DNA from: Pseudomonas cannabina
GTDB lineage: Bacteria; Pseudomonadota; Gammaproteobacteria; Pseudomonadales; Pseudomonadaceae
DNA: 64,000 bases
NCBI RefSeq assembly: GCF_900100365.1
Contig: NZ_FNKU01000001.1
Span: 1,364,001-1,428,000, forward strand
Direction of reading: 5' to 3'
The notes beneath the pieces are model-generated. The model did no database searches, was not told the origin of the DNA, and worked only from the letters and a program-made list of their open reading frames with translations. Below, piece by piece: positions 1 through 7,745 of the stretch; positions within the stretch are counted from its first letter, which is position 1; every line of letters starts with the position of its first letter. The translations under genes were made by a program, and so were the position numbers.

Positions 1-2
1 GG

Positions 3-245
3 CTGGGGGCCGGCGGCCGTTACGTCGACCAGCGCGCCGGACGTACCGCCAATGTCGCATTTTCGATGGACAGCTACACCGTGTTCGACCTGCTGGCCTA
101 CTACAAGATCAACCCGCAGGTGAAGCTCAATCTCGACCTGAAGAACGTTTTCAATACCGAGTATGAGGAAGGTGCGTTTGGTAACGTCTATGCGTACCCG
201 GGTGCTCCGAGAACGGTGCAGGTGCGGATTGCTTATACGTTGTGA
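3..245 (+). CDS. TonB-dependent siderophore receptor, C-terminal fragment
   Basis: The window opens inside a gene whose last 80 codons can be read to a TGA at 243-245. The translation ends ...KLNLDLKNVFNTEYEEGAFGN... and then PGAPRTVQVRIAYTL. The pattern LNLDLKNVFNTEY followed by GAPRTVQV and an aromatic/leucine terminus is the closing beta-strand signature of TonB-dependent outer-membrane siderophore receptors (FpvA/FhuE-like). The plug domain and most of the barrel lie outside the window, so the ligand cannot be named. The next gene is convergent and ends at 350. Confidence 0.85.
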   Translation: MGAGGRYVDQRAGRTANVAFSMDSYTVFDLLAYYKINPQVKLNLDLKNVFNTEYEEGAFGNVYAYPGAPRTVQVRIAYTL

Positions 246-349
246 TGCTGCACGTATCTGATTTTGGAATAGAAGGCCTGACCCTTTTCAAGGGCGGGCT
301 CAGCGGCGCGTATCAATGATATCGAGCCCCGATTACACGCGGCATTGAA

Positions 350-1600
350 TCATGAGTACTGGTCTGACTTTGAAAATCCGACACGGTGGCGAAGTTTGCC
401 ATCCTGGAATTGTTCCTTGCCGGGCAAAATATCCGCTCCCGCCGCTTTGAGAGCGGTCATGTTATCCGTCAGGGCCTTAGTGGCAGCGTCCCTTTGCTGG
501 AAGGTACTACCTACCAGCAAGCTGGCATTGCCCACTTCGCCAATCTGAAGTTTATAGCCAGCCTCTTGAAGCGCCTTGATCTGTCTTGCGAGCCGGGAAG
601 AGGCTTCGCTTTCTCTGGCATACACATGAAAACCGCCAATCAGGGCAGGGTTGCCTTCGCCATTGGCGGCCTTCAATTGATCGGCAAACCTGACCAGGCC
701 GCTCTGTGGGCCAGCGGTCAGGCCACCCCCCCAGTTACTGTCCTCGACAACAATGCTTCCTTTAAAGCCGGCATTGCGCGCGGATTTAATCAGTGTGGTC
801 TGCATGTCGGACCAGTCCTGACTGGCGCTGTTACCGCCCTGATTGAAAGTGTCGAGCACGAAGCCGGGACGACTGCCAAACTTTTTGACCACACTGCTGA
901 TGTCGGCCGCAGCCTGCTTCAACTTGTCTCCCGTCAGCACGTTGCCGCTGCCCTGGTTCGCATCGTCACGAAAAGTGAACTGAACCTTTACACCCTGTTT
1001 GTCCCCTTCATTAAGCAATGCCCTGAGCTTGTCCATCTGCCTGCCATTCTGGATCTGATCATGCGTCATCTGAATGCGTAAGGTCCCGCCTCCAATCGCC
1101 TTCAGATCCTGAATAATCTTGGTGGCCGCTGCGGGTGTGGCGATGTCATCAGGACTGACGTTGGCTCCTCCTCGCGCGACGGGCTCGGCAGTTTTGATTG
1201 GCTCTGAAGAGGCGGCTTTCTCTGTTTCTTTGGCTTTCTTTTCTGCCTCTGTAAGGGCCTTGCTGTCTTTGACAGCGGCCACATCGTCGCGAAAAGCCTT
1301 TGGATCATCCTGGCTGACACGCGTTTTTTGACTGGCAAGCAACGCCGCGTCTGGCGAGGATGCTTTGTTCTCCAGCGACTGAGTATTTCGACTGAGCATC
1401 ATTCTTGTGTAAACAGGGGACGCTTCCGGTGTTGCGGCGGAGCGGCTGTCGGAGGCCGTGTAGGTGTCGAGTTTCGCCTGCTTGTCCGGATTCGCTTCAG
1501 TCGCGCCAGCGCCTACGGTCCGCACGGCTCTGTCTGCTGTTGCAGGTTTTTCCCTGGCAACTATGAGGGGGTCATAGGACCTGGCGGTGCGGATATTCAT
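350..1600 (-). CDS. hopAH2: HopAH2-like type III effector candidate with a GH5-like fold
   Basis: The product has 416 residues and no signal peptide. Residues 1-150 are low-complexity and rich in Ala, Ser, Lys and Glu. From about residue 155 a compact domain follows. I recognise it as the HopAH family of P. syringae effectors, most likely HopAH2. The C-terminal domain carries the landmarks of a GH5-type TIM barrel in order: LRIQM (173-177), LDTFNQGG (249-256) where a GH5 enzyme has NEP, SNWGGG (288-293), FHVYA (324-328) and IGEVG (353-357) where the nucleophile Glu sits. The acid/base Glu is replaced by Gln254, so ordinary glycosidase activity is doubtful. No HrpL box (GGAACC-N15/16-CCACNNA) is visible in the 330 bp upstream. 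A degenerate copy of a MITE end lies just before the start. The effector role is known for the family and is not shown by this sequence. Confidence 0.65.
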   Translation of the reverse strand: MNIRTARSYDPLIVAREKPATADRAVRTVGAGATEANPDKQAKLDTYTASDSRSAATPEASPVYTRMMLSRNTQSLENKASSPDAALLASQKTRVSQDDPKAFRDDVAAVKDSKALTEAEKKAKETEKAASSEPIKTAEPVARGGANVSPDDIATPAAATKIIQDLKAIGGGTLRIQMTHDQIQNGRQMDKLRALLNEGDKQGVKVQFTFRDDANQGSGNVLTGDKLKQAAADISSVVKKFGSRPGFVLDTFNQGGNSASQDWSDMQTTLIKSARNAGFKGSIVVEDSNWGGGLTAGPQSGLVRFADQLKAANGEGNPALIGGFHVYARESEASSRLARQIKALQEAGYKLQIGEVGNASLLVGSTFQQRDAATKALTDNMTALKAAGADILPGKEQFQDGKLRHRVGFSKSDQYS

Positions 1601-1611
1601 CGAATGTCTCT

Positions 1612-1644
1612 ACAGGCTCTATACGAAAAATTGCTGCGCTCGGT
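1612..1644 (+). mobile_element. degenerate solo end of an IS5/MITE-like element
   Basis: About 33 bp starting AGGCTCTATACGAAAAATTG match, with a few changes, the left terminus of the MITE at 52627-52803 (AGGCTCTGTACGAAAAGTGG, then CTGCGCTCGGT in both). No partner end is found nearby, so this looks like a relic. It starts 12 bp upstream of the hopAH2-like start codon. Confidence 0.55.
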
Positions 1645-1868
1645 CAAGCAGGAGATGAGTCGCCTAGAAGGAAGCGATAACTTTCTAAATGACAGCGTTA
1701 TACAGCCAAGCGGGGAGCTTGAGATGAAGCTTTCATTAATGTGTCGCTTTTTCTGTTTTTCTTACGATGTTTTTCTTGGGCGAAATTATGTTTCCAGGGT
1801 TATCTGTGGGCGGGGAGATTCGCGTAAACCGGGCGTGCAGGGCAAAGCATCTTTATATGACTCAAACG

Positions 1869-1897
1869 ATGAAAGCGCCCTGAAAGGCGCTTTCCAG
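1869..1897 (-). terminator. hairpin downstream of the OprD porin
   Basis: GAAAGCGCC and GGCGCTTTC form a GC-rich stem-loop about 35 bp past the porin stop codon. On the minus strand only a weak T-tract follows, so termination is plausible but not certain. Confidence 0.5.
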
Positions 1898-1932
1898 TTC
1901 TGGTGTGTTCCCGCAGCGATGTCTGCAAGAGG

Positions 1933-3258
1933 TCACAGCACGCTCAGCGGGTACTCCACAATCACTCGCACTTCATCCAGATTCTGCTCGAACTCGGTCG
2001 CGCGGGTCGTGGCCTGGCGGACGCGTACCGACAGGTCCTTCATGGTTCCGGTCTGGAAGGTGTACTTGGCTTCGATGTTGCGTTCCCAGCGTTTCTGGTC
2101 GGTCAGCGGGTTGCCTTGTGCGTCGCGGCGCATGTAAGTGCTGTTGGCGTTGCTGTAGTCAGCGTCGGTGCCTTTGCCGTAGCGGGTCATGAACTTGAGG
2201 CCGGGCACGCCGTAGGTGGTCATGTCCAGGTTGTAGGTCAACATCCACGAGCGTTCTTTCGGCGAGTTGAAGTCGCTGTACTGGAGGGAGTTGGCCAGGT
2301 AGATCGAGTCGGACAGTCGCAGATAATCGAAGTCGTCGTCGCCCTGGTTGCGTTGATGAGAAAGCGCCAGGCTGTGTGCGCCGTATTTCAGGTCGACACT
2401 GGCACTCCAGATGTCGTTGTCGAACTCGCCGAGCAGCCGTTTGCCTTCGTCGGTCGCGTTGTAGTAATTCAGGCTGCTGGTCAGGGACAGGTCATCGGTG
2501 ATCGGCAGCACGTAGGATGCCGAGCCGTATTTCTGGTCCCACGCGTCTTTCAGCCGGCTGGTGTACAGGGACAGATTCAGCCGGTCAGTGGCTTTGTAGT
2601 CACCGCCGAAATAGGCGAGCCAGGGTGAATCGACCGGCCCGGCGTAGAACGTGGAAAAGCCTTCTTTCATGTCACTGGAGGCAGGTTGACTCATCCCGTT
2701 GAGGCGACCGCCTTGCAAGGTCAGGCCTTTGAAGCTGTCGTTGATCGCGGTGACACCGCGAAAGCTTTCCGGCAGCAGGCGACCGTCGCCGAAAGCGACC
2801 ACGGGGGTGGTCGGGAAGACGTCGCCTGCTCTGACGACCGTGTCGAAGGCCTTGGCTTTCAGCGCACCGCCGACTTTGGTGTATTCGTTGCGGGCGTTGC
2901 CATCCGAATCGACGGGCATTACCGAGAAGGGCGTTTGAAGGCCGTTTCGGCCGTCGCCCGTGTCCAGCTTGATACCCACCATTGCAAACGCATCGAGGCC
3001 GACGCCGATGGTGCGTTGGGTAAAGCCCGATTCGAAGCGCCCCATGATGCCGTGCGCCCAGGCTTCGGAATAGCCGCTGCCTGTCGGGCTTGATTCGCCA
3101 TGACGATGGTCACGGTTCATGTAAAAGTTTCGGTTGAGAATGTTGAGCGAGCTGCCTTCGACGAACCCTTCTTTCTGCTCTTCTGCAAAGGCGGCAAAGG
3201 GTGTGATTCCGGCAAGGGTCGAACACAAGGCGAGGGAAAGTCTTTTACGTTGAGTCAT
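1933..3258 (-). CDS. OprD-family outer-membrane porin
   Basis: The 441-residue product has a signal peptide (MTQRKRLSLALCSTLAGITPFAAFA, cleaved before EEQ). It then shows OprD hallmarks: an N-terminal EGSSLNILNRNFYMNRD block, repeated GxFESGFTQRTIGVGLDAF strands, RVRQATTRATEFEQNLDEVRVIVEYPLSVL at the C-terminus, and family-typical length. OprD-type channels pass basic amino acids, peptides or organic acids; the substrate here cannot be read. The start at 3258 is preferred over the longer frame to 3306 because GGAG lies 5 bp upstream and the signal peptide then begins correctly. A perfect 22-bp palindrome lies 190 bp upstream (3449-3470). Confidence 0.88.
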   Translation of the reverse strand: MTQRKRLSLALCSTLAGITPFAAFAEEQKEGFVEGSSLNILNRNFYMNRDHRHGESSPTGSGYSEAWAHGIMGRFESGFTQRTIGVGLDAFAMVGIKLDTGDGRNGLQTPFSVMPVDSDGNARNEYTKVGGALKAKAFDTVVRAGDVFPTTPVVAFGDGRLLPESFRGVTAINDSFKGLTLQGGRLNGMSQPASSDMKEGFSTFYAGPVDSPWLAYFGGDYKATDRLNLSLYTSRLKDAWDQKYGSASYVLPITDDLSLTSSLNYYNATDEGKRLLGEFDNDIWSASVDLKYGAHSLALSHQRNQGDDDFDYLRLSDSIYLANSLQYSDFNSPKERSWMLTYNLDMTTYGVPGLKFMTRYGKGTDADYSNANSTYMRRDAQGNPLTDQKRWERNIEAKYTFQTGTMKDLSVRVRQATTRATEFEQNLDEVRVIVEYPLSVL

Positions 3259-3448
3259 GTGCACTCCGTTCATTGGGCAGATCGTGTAAGCGTCTCGGCC
3301 TGGCATGTTGTTATCAATGCATGGCTGCCAGTGAGGCCCAATCTTGAAGAGGCGAAGATAACGCGAAGATGACGGCCAGATTACAAATCTGAAAGAAAAC
3401 TTCAGTCACAACAGGCGCGGAGTTTAAATCAGAAGAAGAGCGCTGGAT

Positions 3449-3470
3449 CAATATGCCAACTGGCATATTG
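3449..3470. promoter_or_regulatory. perfect 22-bp palindrome, candidate operator
   Basis: CAATATGCCA-AC-TGGCATATTG is a perfect inverted repeat with a 2-bp centre, in the gene-free stretch between the porin start and the next minus-strand gene. Symmetry and AT-rich ends suit a dimeric repressor. TGTTTTTCTT follows on the plus strand, so a weak terminator is the alternative. Confidence 0.45.
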
Positions 3471-3484
3471 TGTTTTTCTTAACT

Positions 3485-3511
3485 ATAAAAAAAGCGCCCG
3501 AAAGGGCGCTT
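3485..3511 (-). terminator. rho-independent terminator of the small secreted-protein gene
   Basis: On the minus strand AAGCGCCC-TTTC-GGGCGCTT is followed directly by a run of seven T. It lies about 80 bp past the stop codon of the 3589-3807 gene. A second inverted repeat, TTCGCCTC (3517-3524) with GAGGCGAA (3551-3558), sits between the two. Confidence 0.85.
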
Positions 3512-3588
3512 GGAAGTTCGCCTCACTTCGAGGCATCGGACAACCACTGGAGGCGAACAGGGTGGCGGCTTGTTGTAGATCATCGCCT

Positions 3589-3807
3589 TTAACCTTCGGA
3601 CTTGTTGGACTTTTCAGGCTTGGATTTTTCGTCCGTATTTACATAGTGCTCGTTCTGCTGGGCACGCTGCTTCTCCAGGAAACGCTGCTCCTGCGCCATG
3701 CGCATCTTGTCGGCAGCCTTGCTTGCGAACTCGTTGCCGTCGTCGGCAAAGGCGTTTGTAAAGGACAAGGCAGCGACTGCAAAGACCATCGATTTAATCA
3801 GTTTCAT
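3589..3807 (-). CDS. small secreted protein, PtrA-like candidate
   Basis: The 72-residue product starts MKLIKSMVFAVAALSFTNAFA, a clean signal peptide cleaved before DDGNEF. The mature part is short, hydrophilic and helix-prone (FASKAADKMRMAQEQRFLEKQRAQQ) with a Lys/Glu/Ser tail and no cysteines. Three ATG codons occur in a row. The third (3807) has the right spacing to the AGAGG ribosome site. Size, periplasmic export and a nearby CusR/CopR-type box recall the copper-induced PtrA family of pseudomonads, but the sequence alone does not prove membership. It is divergent from a DUF2790 gene and has its own terminator. Confidence 0.7.
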   Translation of the reverse strand: MKLIKSMVFAVAALSFTNAFADDGNEFASKAADKMRMAQEQRFLEKQRAQQNEHYVNTDEKSKPEKSNKSEG

Positions 3808-3915
3808 CATCATTTCCTCTTTTCGTATTAATGGTTGGATCCTGTTTTGCGCCATACGCTTTTCAGGAATGAGCTCAGCTTACGACCGGGTAACTAACAG
3901 CAGCGTGAGCGGGAC

Positions 3916-3931
3916 ATGACAAATTTGTCAT
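3916..3931. promoter_or_regulatory. CusR/CopR-type copper box (candidate)
   Basis: ATGACAAATTTGTCAT is a perfect 16-bp palindrome between two divergent small secreted-protein genes. It fits the core of the E. coli CusR box (ATGACAA-NN-TTGTCAT) exactly. Copper-responsive OmpR-type regulators of pseudomonads bind related sites. Either flanking gene, or both, could be controlled from here. Confidence 0.55.
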
Positions 3932-4064
3932 AAATAAAAAAAGTTAAAAAAACCGAGTAATCTCCAAATATACAAACCGTACTAACTCACTCGGCCTCAC
4001 TCACATTCGGGTTAAGTGCGGAGCGTTAACAGTCATACACTTTCAAACAACGGAGTCACCCAAC

Positions 4065-4394
4065 ATGCGTATCGCTAAACCCTTACTGCTCGCTCTGGCC
4101 CTTCTTTCTCCTCTGAGCGCTTTCGCTTTCACCTCAGACGAGGTCAAGGCAGAGACCTTGATCAAAAATCACCAGGCGGCCGTGCAGAAATACGCCACCA
4201 CCCATAAAAAGGCGATGCCTGCGATTGAAGAATACAAGTACGGTATGAAGCTGGACGTTGCCAAAGTGATCCGCAAGTCGCCGGACCTGAAGACCTGCAG
4301 CGTCATGCCTAAACTGATGACTTACCAGGATTCCAAGGGTGATCTGAAGACTGTTCAGTACCAGGCGCTTAGCGGTTGCCGTAACAGCCAGTGA
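4065..4394 (+). CDS. DUF2790 family small secreted protein
   Basis: The 109-residue product has a signal peptide (MRIAKPLLLALALLSPLSAFA, cleaved before FTS). It carries the DUF2790 signature MKLDVAKVI...PDLKTC...LMTYQDSKGDLKTVQYQALSGCR with its two conserved cysteines (in KTC and GCR), which may pair. These periplasmic proteins are common in Pseudomonas, often in several copies per genome, and have no assigned biochemical role. CGGAG lies about 10 bp upstream of the ATG. The gene is divergent from the small gene at 3589-3807, across the copper-box-like palindrome. Confidence 0.85.
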   Translation: MRIAKPLLLALALLSPLSAFAFTSDEVKAETLIKNHQAAVQKYATTHKKAMPAIEEYKYGMKLDVAKVIRKSPDLKTCSVMPKLMTYQDSKGDLKTVQYQALSGCRNSQ

Positions 4395-4431
4395 TTCATG
4401 GCTTGCCATGAGGCAGCAGTTCGTGTTCATC

Positions 4432-4459
4432 GTCAGCCCGGACAGTCGTCCGGGCTGAC
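4432..4459. terminator. strong hairpin between convergent genes
   Basis: GTCAGCCCGGA-CAGTCG-TCCGGGCTGAC is an 11-bp perfect stem, 38 bp after the DUF2790 stop and before the convergent dehydrogenase gene. There is no U-tract, so it may act as an mRNA 3'-end stabiliser or weak terminator. Confidence 0.55.
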
Positions 4460-4551
4460 GTGCGCGCGTGAGGACGGTGAGCGGCATATCTGGCGCACTG
4501 AGCCTGAGCGGCTGTCAGCCTGGGCGATCGAGCGCCTGAGTCAGCCGGGCG

Positions 4552-5508
4552 TCACCCGAATACCCGAATCGGTGCCCCCGCATGCCACGCCTGAATGTCT
4601 TCGATCATCTGCGCGTAAAAGGTCCGGTAGTTGTTCTCGGTGACATAGCCGATGTGCGGGGTGGCCAGAACGTTGTCCAGCGTGCGAAACGGGTGCTCGA
4701 CGGGCAGTGGTTCGATGTCGAACACGTCCAGCGCGGCACCGGCGATTTTGCGTTGTTGCAGCGTTTCGATCAGCGCGGCCTGATCGATGATCGGCCCGCG
4801 TGACGAGTTGACCAGATAAGCGCCCGGCTTCATCCAGCCCAGCGCCTCTGCATCCACCAGCCCTCGGCTGCGGTCGCTGAGCACCAGGTGCACCGACAGC
4901 ACATCGGCCTGCTCGAACAATTGTTGCTTGCTGACATAGGTGACGCCCGATTCGGCGGCGGCCTGCGGTGTCAGGTTCTGGCTCCAGGCGATGACATTCA
5001 TGCCGAACGCCTGCCCATAGCGGGCGATCCATTTGCCGATGCTGCCCAGCCCGAGGATCCCCAGCGTCTTGCCGTACAAATCGCTGCCCAGCCCGACCTG
5101 CCAATGGCCTGCGCGCAATGAATTGGCCTCGGCCAGCAGGTTGCGGGTGATGCCCATGATCAGCGCCCAGGTCAGTTCCGGCGCTGCGTTTTTGTAGCTT
5201 TCAGTGCCACACACGGTGATGCCCTGGCGCCTGGCCGCCGCGTTATCAATGGCCGCGTTGCGCATGCCGCCCGTGACCAGCAGTTTGAGTCTGGGCAATT
5301 GGCTGAGTAGCGCTTCATCGAACAGGGTTCGCTCGCGCATTACGCAAATGATCTCGAAACCTTGCAGGCGTTGCACCATGGTCGCGGTGTCGGCGGGGAA
5401 GTCATGCAGAAAGCTGACGTCGCCCACCGAATCGAGCACTGACCAGTCCACCACGCCGCTGGCGACGTTCTGCCAGTCATCGAGTACCGCGATGTTCATT
5501 GGGGTCAT
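4552..5508 (-). CDS. D-isomer specific 2-hydroxyacid dehydrogenase
   Basis: The 318-residue product has the two-lobed D-2-hydroxyacid dehydrogenase plan. The NAD-binding Rossmann motif GILGLGSIGKWIARYGQAFG lies near residues 150-170. The substrate Arg is in NSSRGPIIDQAAL (about 235-245), the catalytic Glu in ALDVFDIEPLP (about 260-270), and the His in TPHIGYVTE (about 285-290). The family reduces 2-keto acids or oxidises D-2-hydroxy acids with NAD(P). This subgroup (AVLDDWQN start) is usually annotated only to family level. AGAGG lies 9 bp before the first ATG. The neighbouring DUF1345 gene is on the same strand just upstream (36-bp gap), so the two may be co-transcribed. Confidence 0.88.
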   Translation of the reverse strand: MTPMNIAVLDDWQNVASGVVDWSVLDSVGDVSFLHDFPADTATMVQRLQGFEIICVMRERTLFDEALLSQLPRLKLLVTGGMRNAAIDNAAARRQGITVCGTESYKNAAPELTWALIMGITRNLLAEANSLRAGHWQVGLGSDLYGKTLGILGLGSIGKWIARYGQAFGMNVIAWSQNLTPQAAAESGVTYVSKQQLFEQADVLSVHLVLSDRSRGLVDAEALGWMKPGAYLVNSSRGPIIDQAALIETLQQRKIAGAALDVFDIEPLPVEHPFRTLDNVLATPHIGYVTENNYRTFYAQMIEDIQAWHAGAPIRVFG

Positions 5509-5544
5509 GTTTAACGGCCTCTTGATGGGGTAGTTAAAAGAAGG

Positions 5545-6198
5545 CTAATTGAACAGGCTGGCAGCAATGTTGATCGAGAAGCCCAGAATGGCAGTGTTGA
5601 ATACAAAGCAGATCAGCGACTGGCCCAGCACGACCTTGCGCATTTCACGCGTGGCCACGCCCACGTCGGAGGTCTGCACTGCAACGCTGATGGTGAACGA
5701 GAAATACAGAAAGTCCCAGTAGTCCGGGTGCTGTTCGCCGCCGACGAAGGCCAGTGCCGGTTCGTTGCCTTTCCAGGTGTAGAACATGCGCGCGTAATGC
5801 AGGCTGAAAATCACCCCGATCATCAGCCACGAGCCAATCACAGTCAGGCCGGTGAACGCGTGATGGAGCATTTTGGCATCGCTGGACAAGCCTTTGCTGC
5901 CTGCCACCTCAACGATGATCGCCGCCAGACTGGCCAGCGCCGCAACGCACACGGTGATCAGGATCACGCCGGCATTTTCGTCTTCCATCAGCGCGACGCG
6001 CCGCACGTCATCGGCGTTGCTGCGCAGGGTGCGGACGAAAATCATGATCAGGTAGAGCCAGACGCCCGTGTCCCAGCCAGTCAGCAGGCTTTGCGTGAGT
6101 GTGGCGTGGGGGATCAGCCAGGACCAGGCGATACCTGCGGTCAGACCGATCAGAGCGGCGAGGGTAAGGCGAGGACGGGTGCGGGCAAGATGGCGCAT
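5545..6198 (-). CDS. DUF1345 family integral membrane protein
   Basis: The 217-residue protein has about five hydrophobic segments (near 12-30, 40-55, 78-98, 115-132, 190-212). It also has the family motif [23 protein letters not shown], in which the loop resembles a potassium-channel pore helix. Function is unknown; DUF1345 proteins are found widely in pseudomonads. No clear Shine-Dalgarno precedes the ATG, so the start is the least certain part. A terminator of the upstream gudD gene separates it from the glucarate genes. Confidence 0.8.
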   Translation of the reverse strand: MRHLARTRPRLTLAALIGLTAGIAWSWLIPHATLTQSLLTGWDTGVWLYLIMIFVRTLRSNADDVRRVALMEDENAGVILITVCVAALASLAAIIVEVAGSKGLSSDAKMLHHAFTGLTVIGSWLMIGVIFSLHYARMFYTWKGNEPALAFVGGEQHPDYWDFLYFSFTISVAVQTSDVGVATREMRKVVLGQSLICFVFNTAILGFSINIAASLFN

Positions 6199-6264
6199 GC
6201 GGTCTGGTCGTTACTGGATGTTGCGAGACAGTAGCATGCCGGCTCGACAGCCTGAATCCGATTT

Positions 6265-6297
6265 GAAAAAAACGGCGCGCAAGGGGGTTGCGCGCCG
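6265..6297 (-). terminator. rho-independent terminator of gudD
   Basis: On the minus strand GGCGCGCAA-CCCCC-TTGCGCGCC is followed by a seven-T run, about 45 bp past the gudD stop codon. Confidence 0.85.
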
Positions 6298-6343
6298 GGT
6301 TCCAGCCAGGTGCTGACCCGGCGGCAAGGGAGTGATGTCGAGA

Positions 6344-7696
6344 TCAACGCACCAGGCAAGGCTGTTTGTTGTTGAATTTCCAGTTCGGGATCAGAAACTG
6401 CATGGCCACGGCGTCATTGCGTGCGCCCAGGCCCATGCCTTTATAGAGCTCGTGAGCCTTGGCCAACTGGTCGGTGTCCAGCTCGACACCGAGGCCCGGT
6501 TTCTTCGGCACATCGACCTTGCCACCGACGATTTGCAATGGCGCCTTGGTCAGGCGCTGACCGTCCTGCCAGATCCAGTGCGTATCGATGGCCGTGATGT
6601 TGCCCGGCGCTGCGGCGGCGACATGGGTGAACATCGCCAGTGAAATATCGAAATGGTTGTTGGAGTGCGAACCCCAGGTCAGGCCCCACTCGTTGCACAT
6701 CTGCGCCACGCGCACCGAGCCCTGCATGGTCCAGAAGTGCGGGTCGGCCAGCGGAATGTCCACCGATTGCAGTTGAATGGCGTGACCCATTTCCCGCCAG
6801 TCGGTGGCGATCATGTTGGTGGCGGTTTTCAGGCCGGTGGCACGGCGGAATTCACCCATGACTTCGCGACCGGAGAAGCCGTTTTCCGCGCCGCACGGGT
6901 CTTCGGCATACGCCAGCACATGATGCTGATCGCGGCACAGGCGGATGGCCTCTTTGAGTGACCATGCGCCATTGGGGTCCAGCGTAATGCGCGCGTCAGG
7001 GAAGCGTTCGGCGAGCGCTGTAACCGCCTCGATTTCCTGATCGCCGCTCAATACGCCGCCCTTGAGCTTGAAGTCCTGAAAGCCATAGCGCTGGTGCGCG
7101 GCTTCGGCCAGGCGCACGACGGCTTGCGGGGTCAGCGCTTCTTCATGGCGGACGCGGAACCAGTCGTTATCGGCGTCCGGTTCGCTGCGGTAGGCCAGGT
7201 CGGTCTTGCGTTGGTCGCCGACGTAAAACAGGTAGCCGAGCATTTCGACCTGATCGCGCTGCTGACCTTCCCCCAGCAGCGCCGCAACCGGCACATCCAG
7301 GTGCTGGCCGAGCAGGTCGAGGAGGGCGGCTTCCAGTGCCGTGACCGCGTGAATGGCGATGCGCAGGTCGAAGGTCTGCAGGCCACGGCCGCCGGAATCC
7401 CGATCGGCGAAGGCTTTGCGCGCTTGGTTGAGAATCTTCTGGTAGGTGCCGATGCTGCTGCCGACCACCAGCGAGCGCGCGTCTTCCAGCGTCTGGCGAA
7501 TCAGCTCGCCGCCAGGCACTTCGCCGACGCCGACATGCCCGGCATTGTCCTTGAGAATGACGATATTACGGGTGAAGTAAGGGCCATGCGCGCCGCTGAG
7601 GTTGAGCAGCATGTCGTCATGGCCGGCCACCGGCACAACCTGCATTTCAGTGATGACCGGGGCTTTGCTGGTGATGTTGGAGTGCTGAGTGTTCAT
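6344..7696 (-). CDS. gudD: D-glucarate dehydratase
   Basis: The 450-residue enzyme of the enolase superfamily dehydrates D-glucarate (and L-idarate) to 5-keto-4-deoxyglucarate. The residues known from E. coli GudD are present at a constant +5 offset: K210-x-K212 in FKLKGG, metal ligands D240 (TLDPNGAW), E265 (YAEDPCG) and N294 ([10 protein letters not shown]), then D318 and catalytic H344 (WGSHSNNH). The gene follows gudP by 49 bp on the same strand and ends in its own terminator. No keto-deoxyglucarate-processing enzyme is adjacent, so the later steps must be encoded elsewhere. A GntR/FCD regulator upstream of gudP is the likely repressor. Confidence 0.96.
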   Translation of the reverse strand: MNTQHSNITSKAPVITEMQVVPVAGHDDMLLNLSGAHGPYFTRNIVILKDNAGHVGVGEVPGGELIRQTLEDARSLVVGSSIGTYQKILNQARKAFADRDSGGRGLQTFDLRIAIHAVTALEAALLDLLGQHLDVPVAALLGEGQQRDQVEMLGYLFYVGDQRKTDLAYRSEPDADNDWFRVRHEEALTPQAVVRLAEAAHQRYGFQDFKLKGGVLSGDQEIEAVTALAERFPDARITLDPNGAWSLKEAIRLCRDQHHVLAYAEDPCGAENGFSGREVMGEFRRATGLKTATNMIATDWREMGHAIQLQSVDIPLADPHFWTMQGSVRVAQMCNEWGLTWGSHSNNHFDISLAMFTHVAAAAPGNITAIDTHWIWQDGQRLTKAPLQIVGGKVDVPKKPGLGVELDTDQLAKAHELYKGMGLGARNDAVAMQFLIPNWKFNNKQPCLVR

Positions 7697-7745
7697 GACT
7701 GCTCCTGTAATGATTCTGACCGGTAAACGTCGCGGTGCATGTGCA

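Noticed and set aside
386..1081. A 231-codon plus-strand frame opposite the effector gene, and many similar long antisense frames elsewhere (for example 12283-12807, 22799-21723, 23744-24652, 56065-57465)
   Set aside because: They mirror strongly supported genes in GC-rich DNA, have no domain motifs or ribosome sites, and are codon-position shadows.
1808..1835. TCTGTGG upstream of the hopAH2-like gene as half of a HrpL box
   Set aside because: No GGTTCC follows at 15-16 bp; the sequence there is AAACCG.
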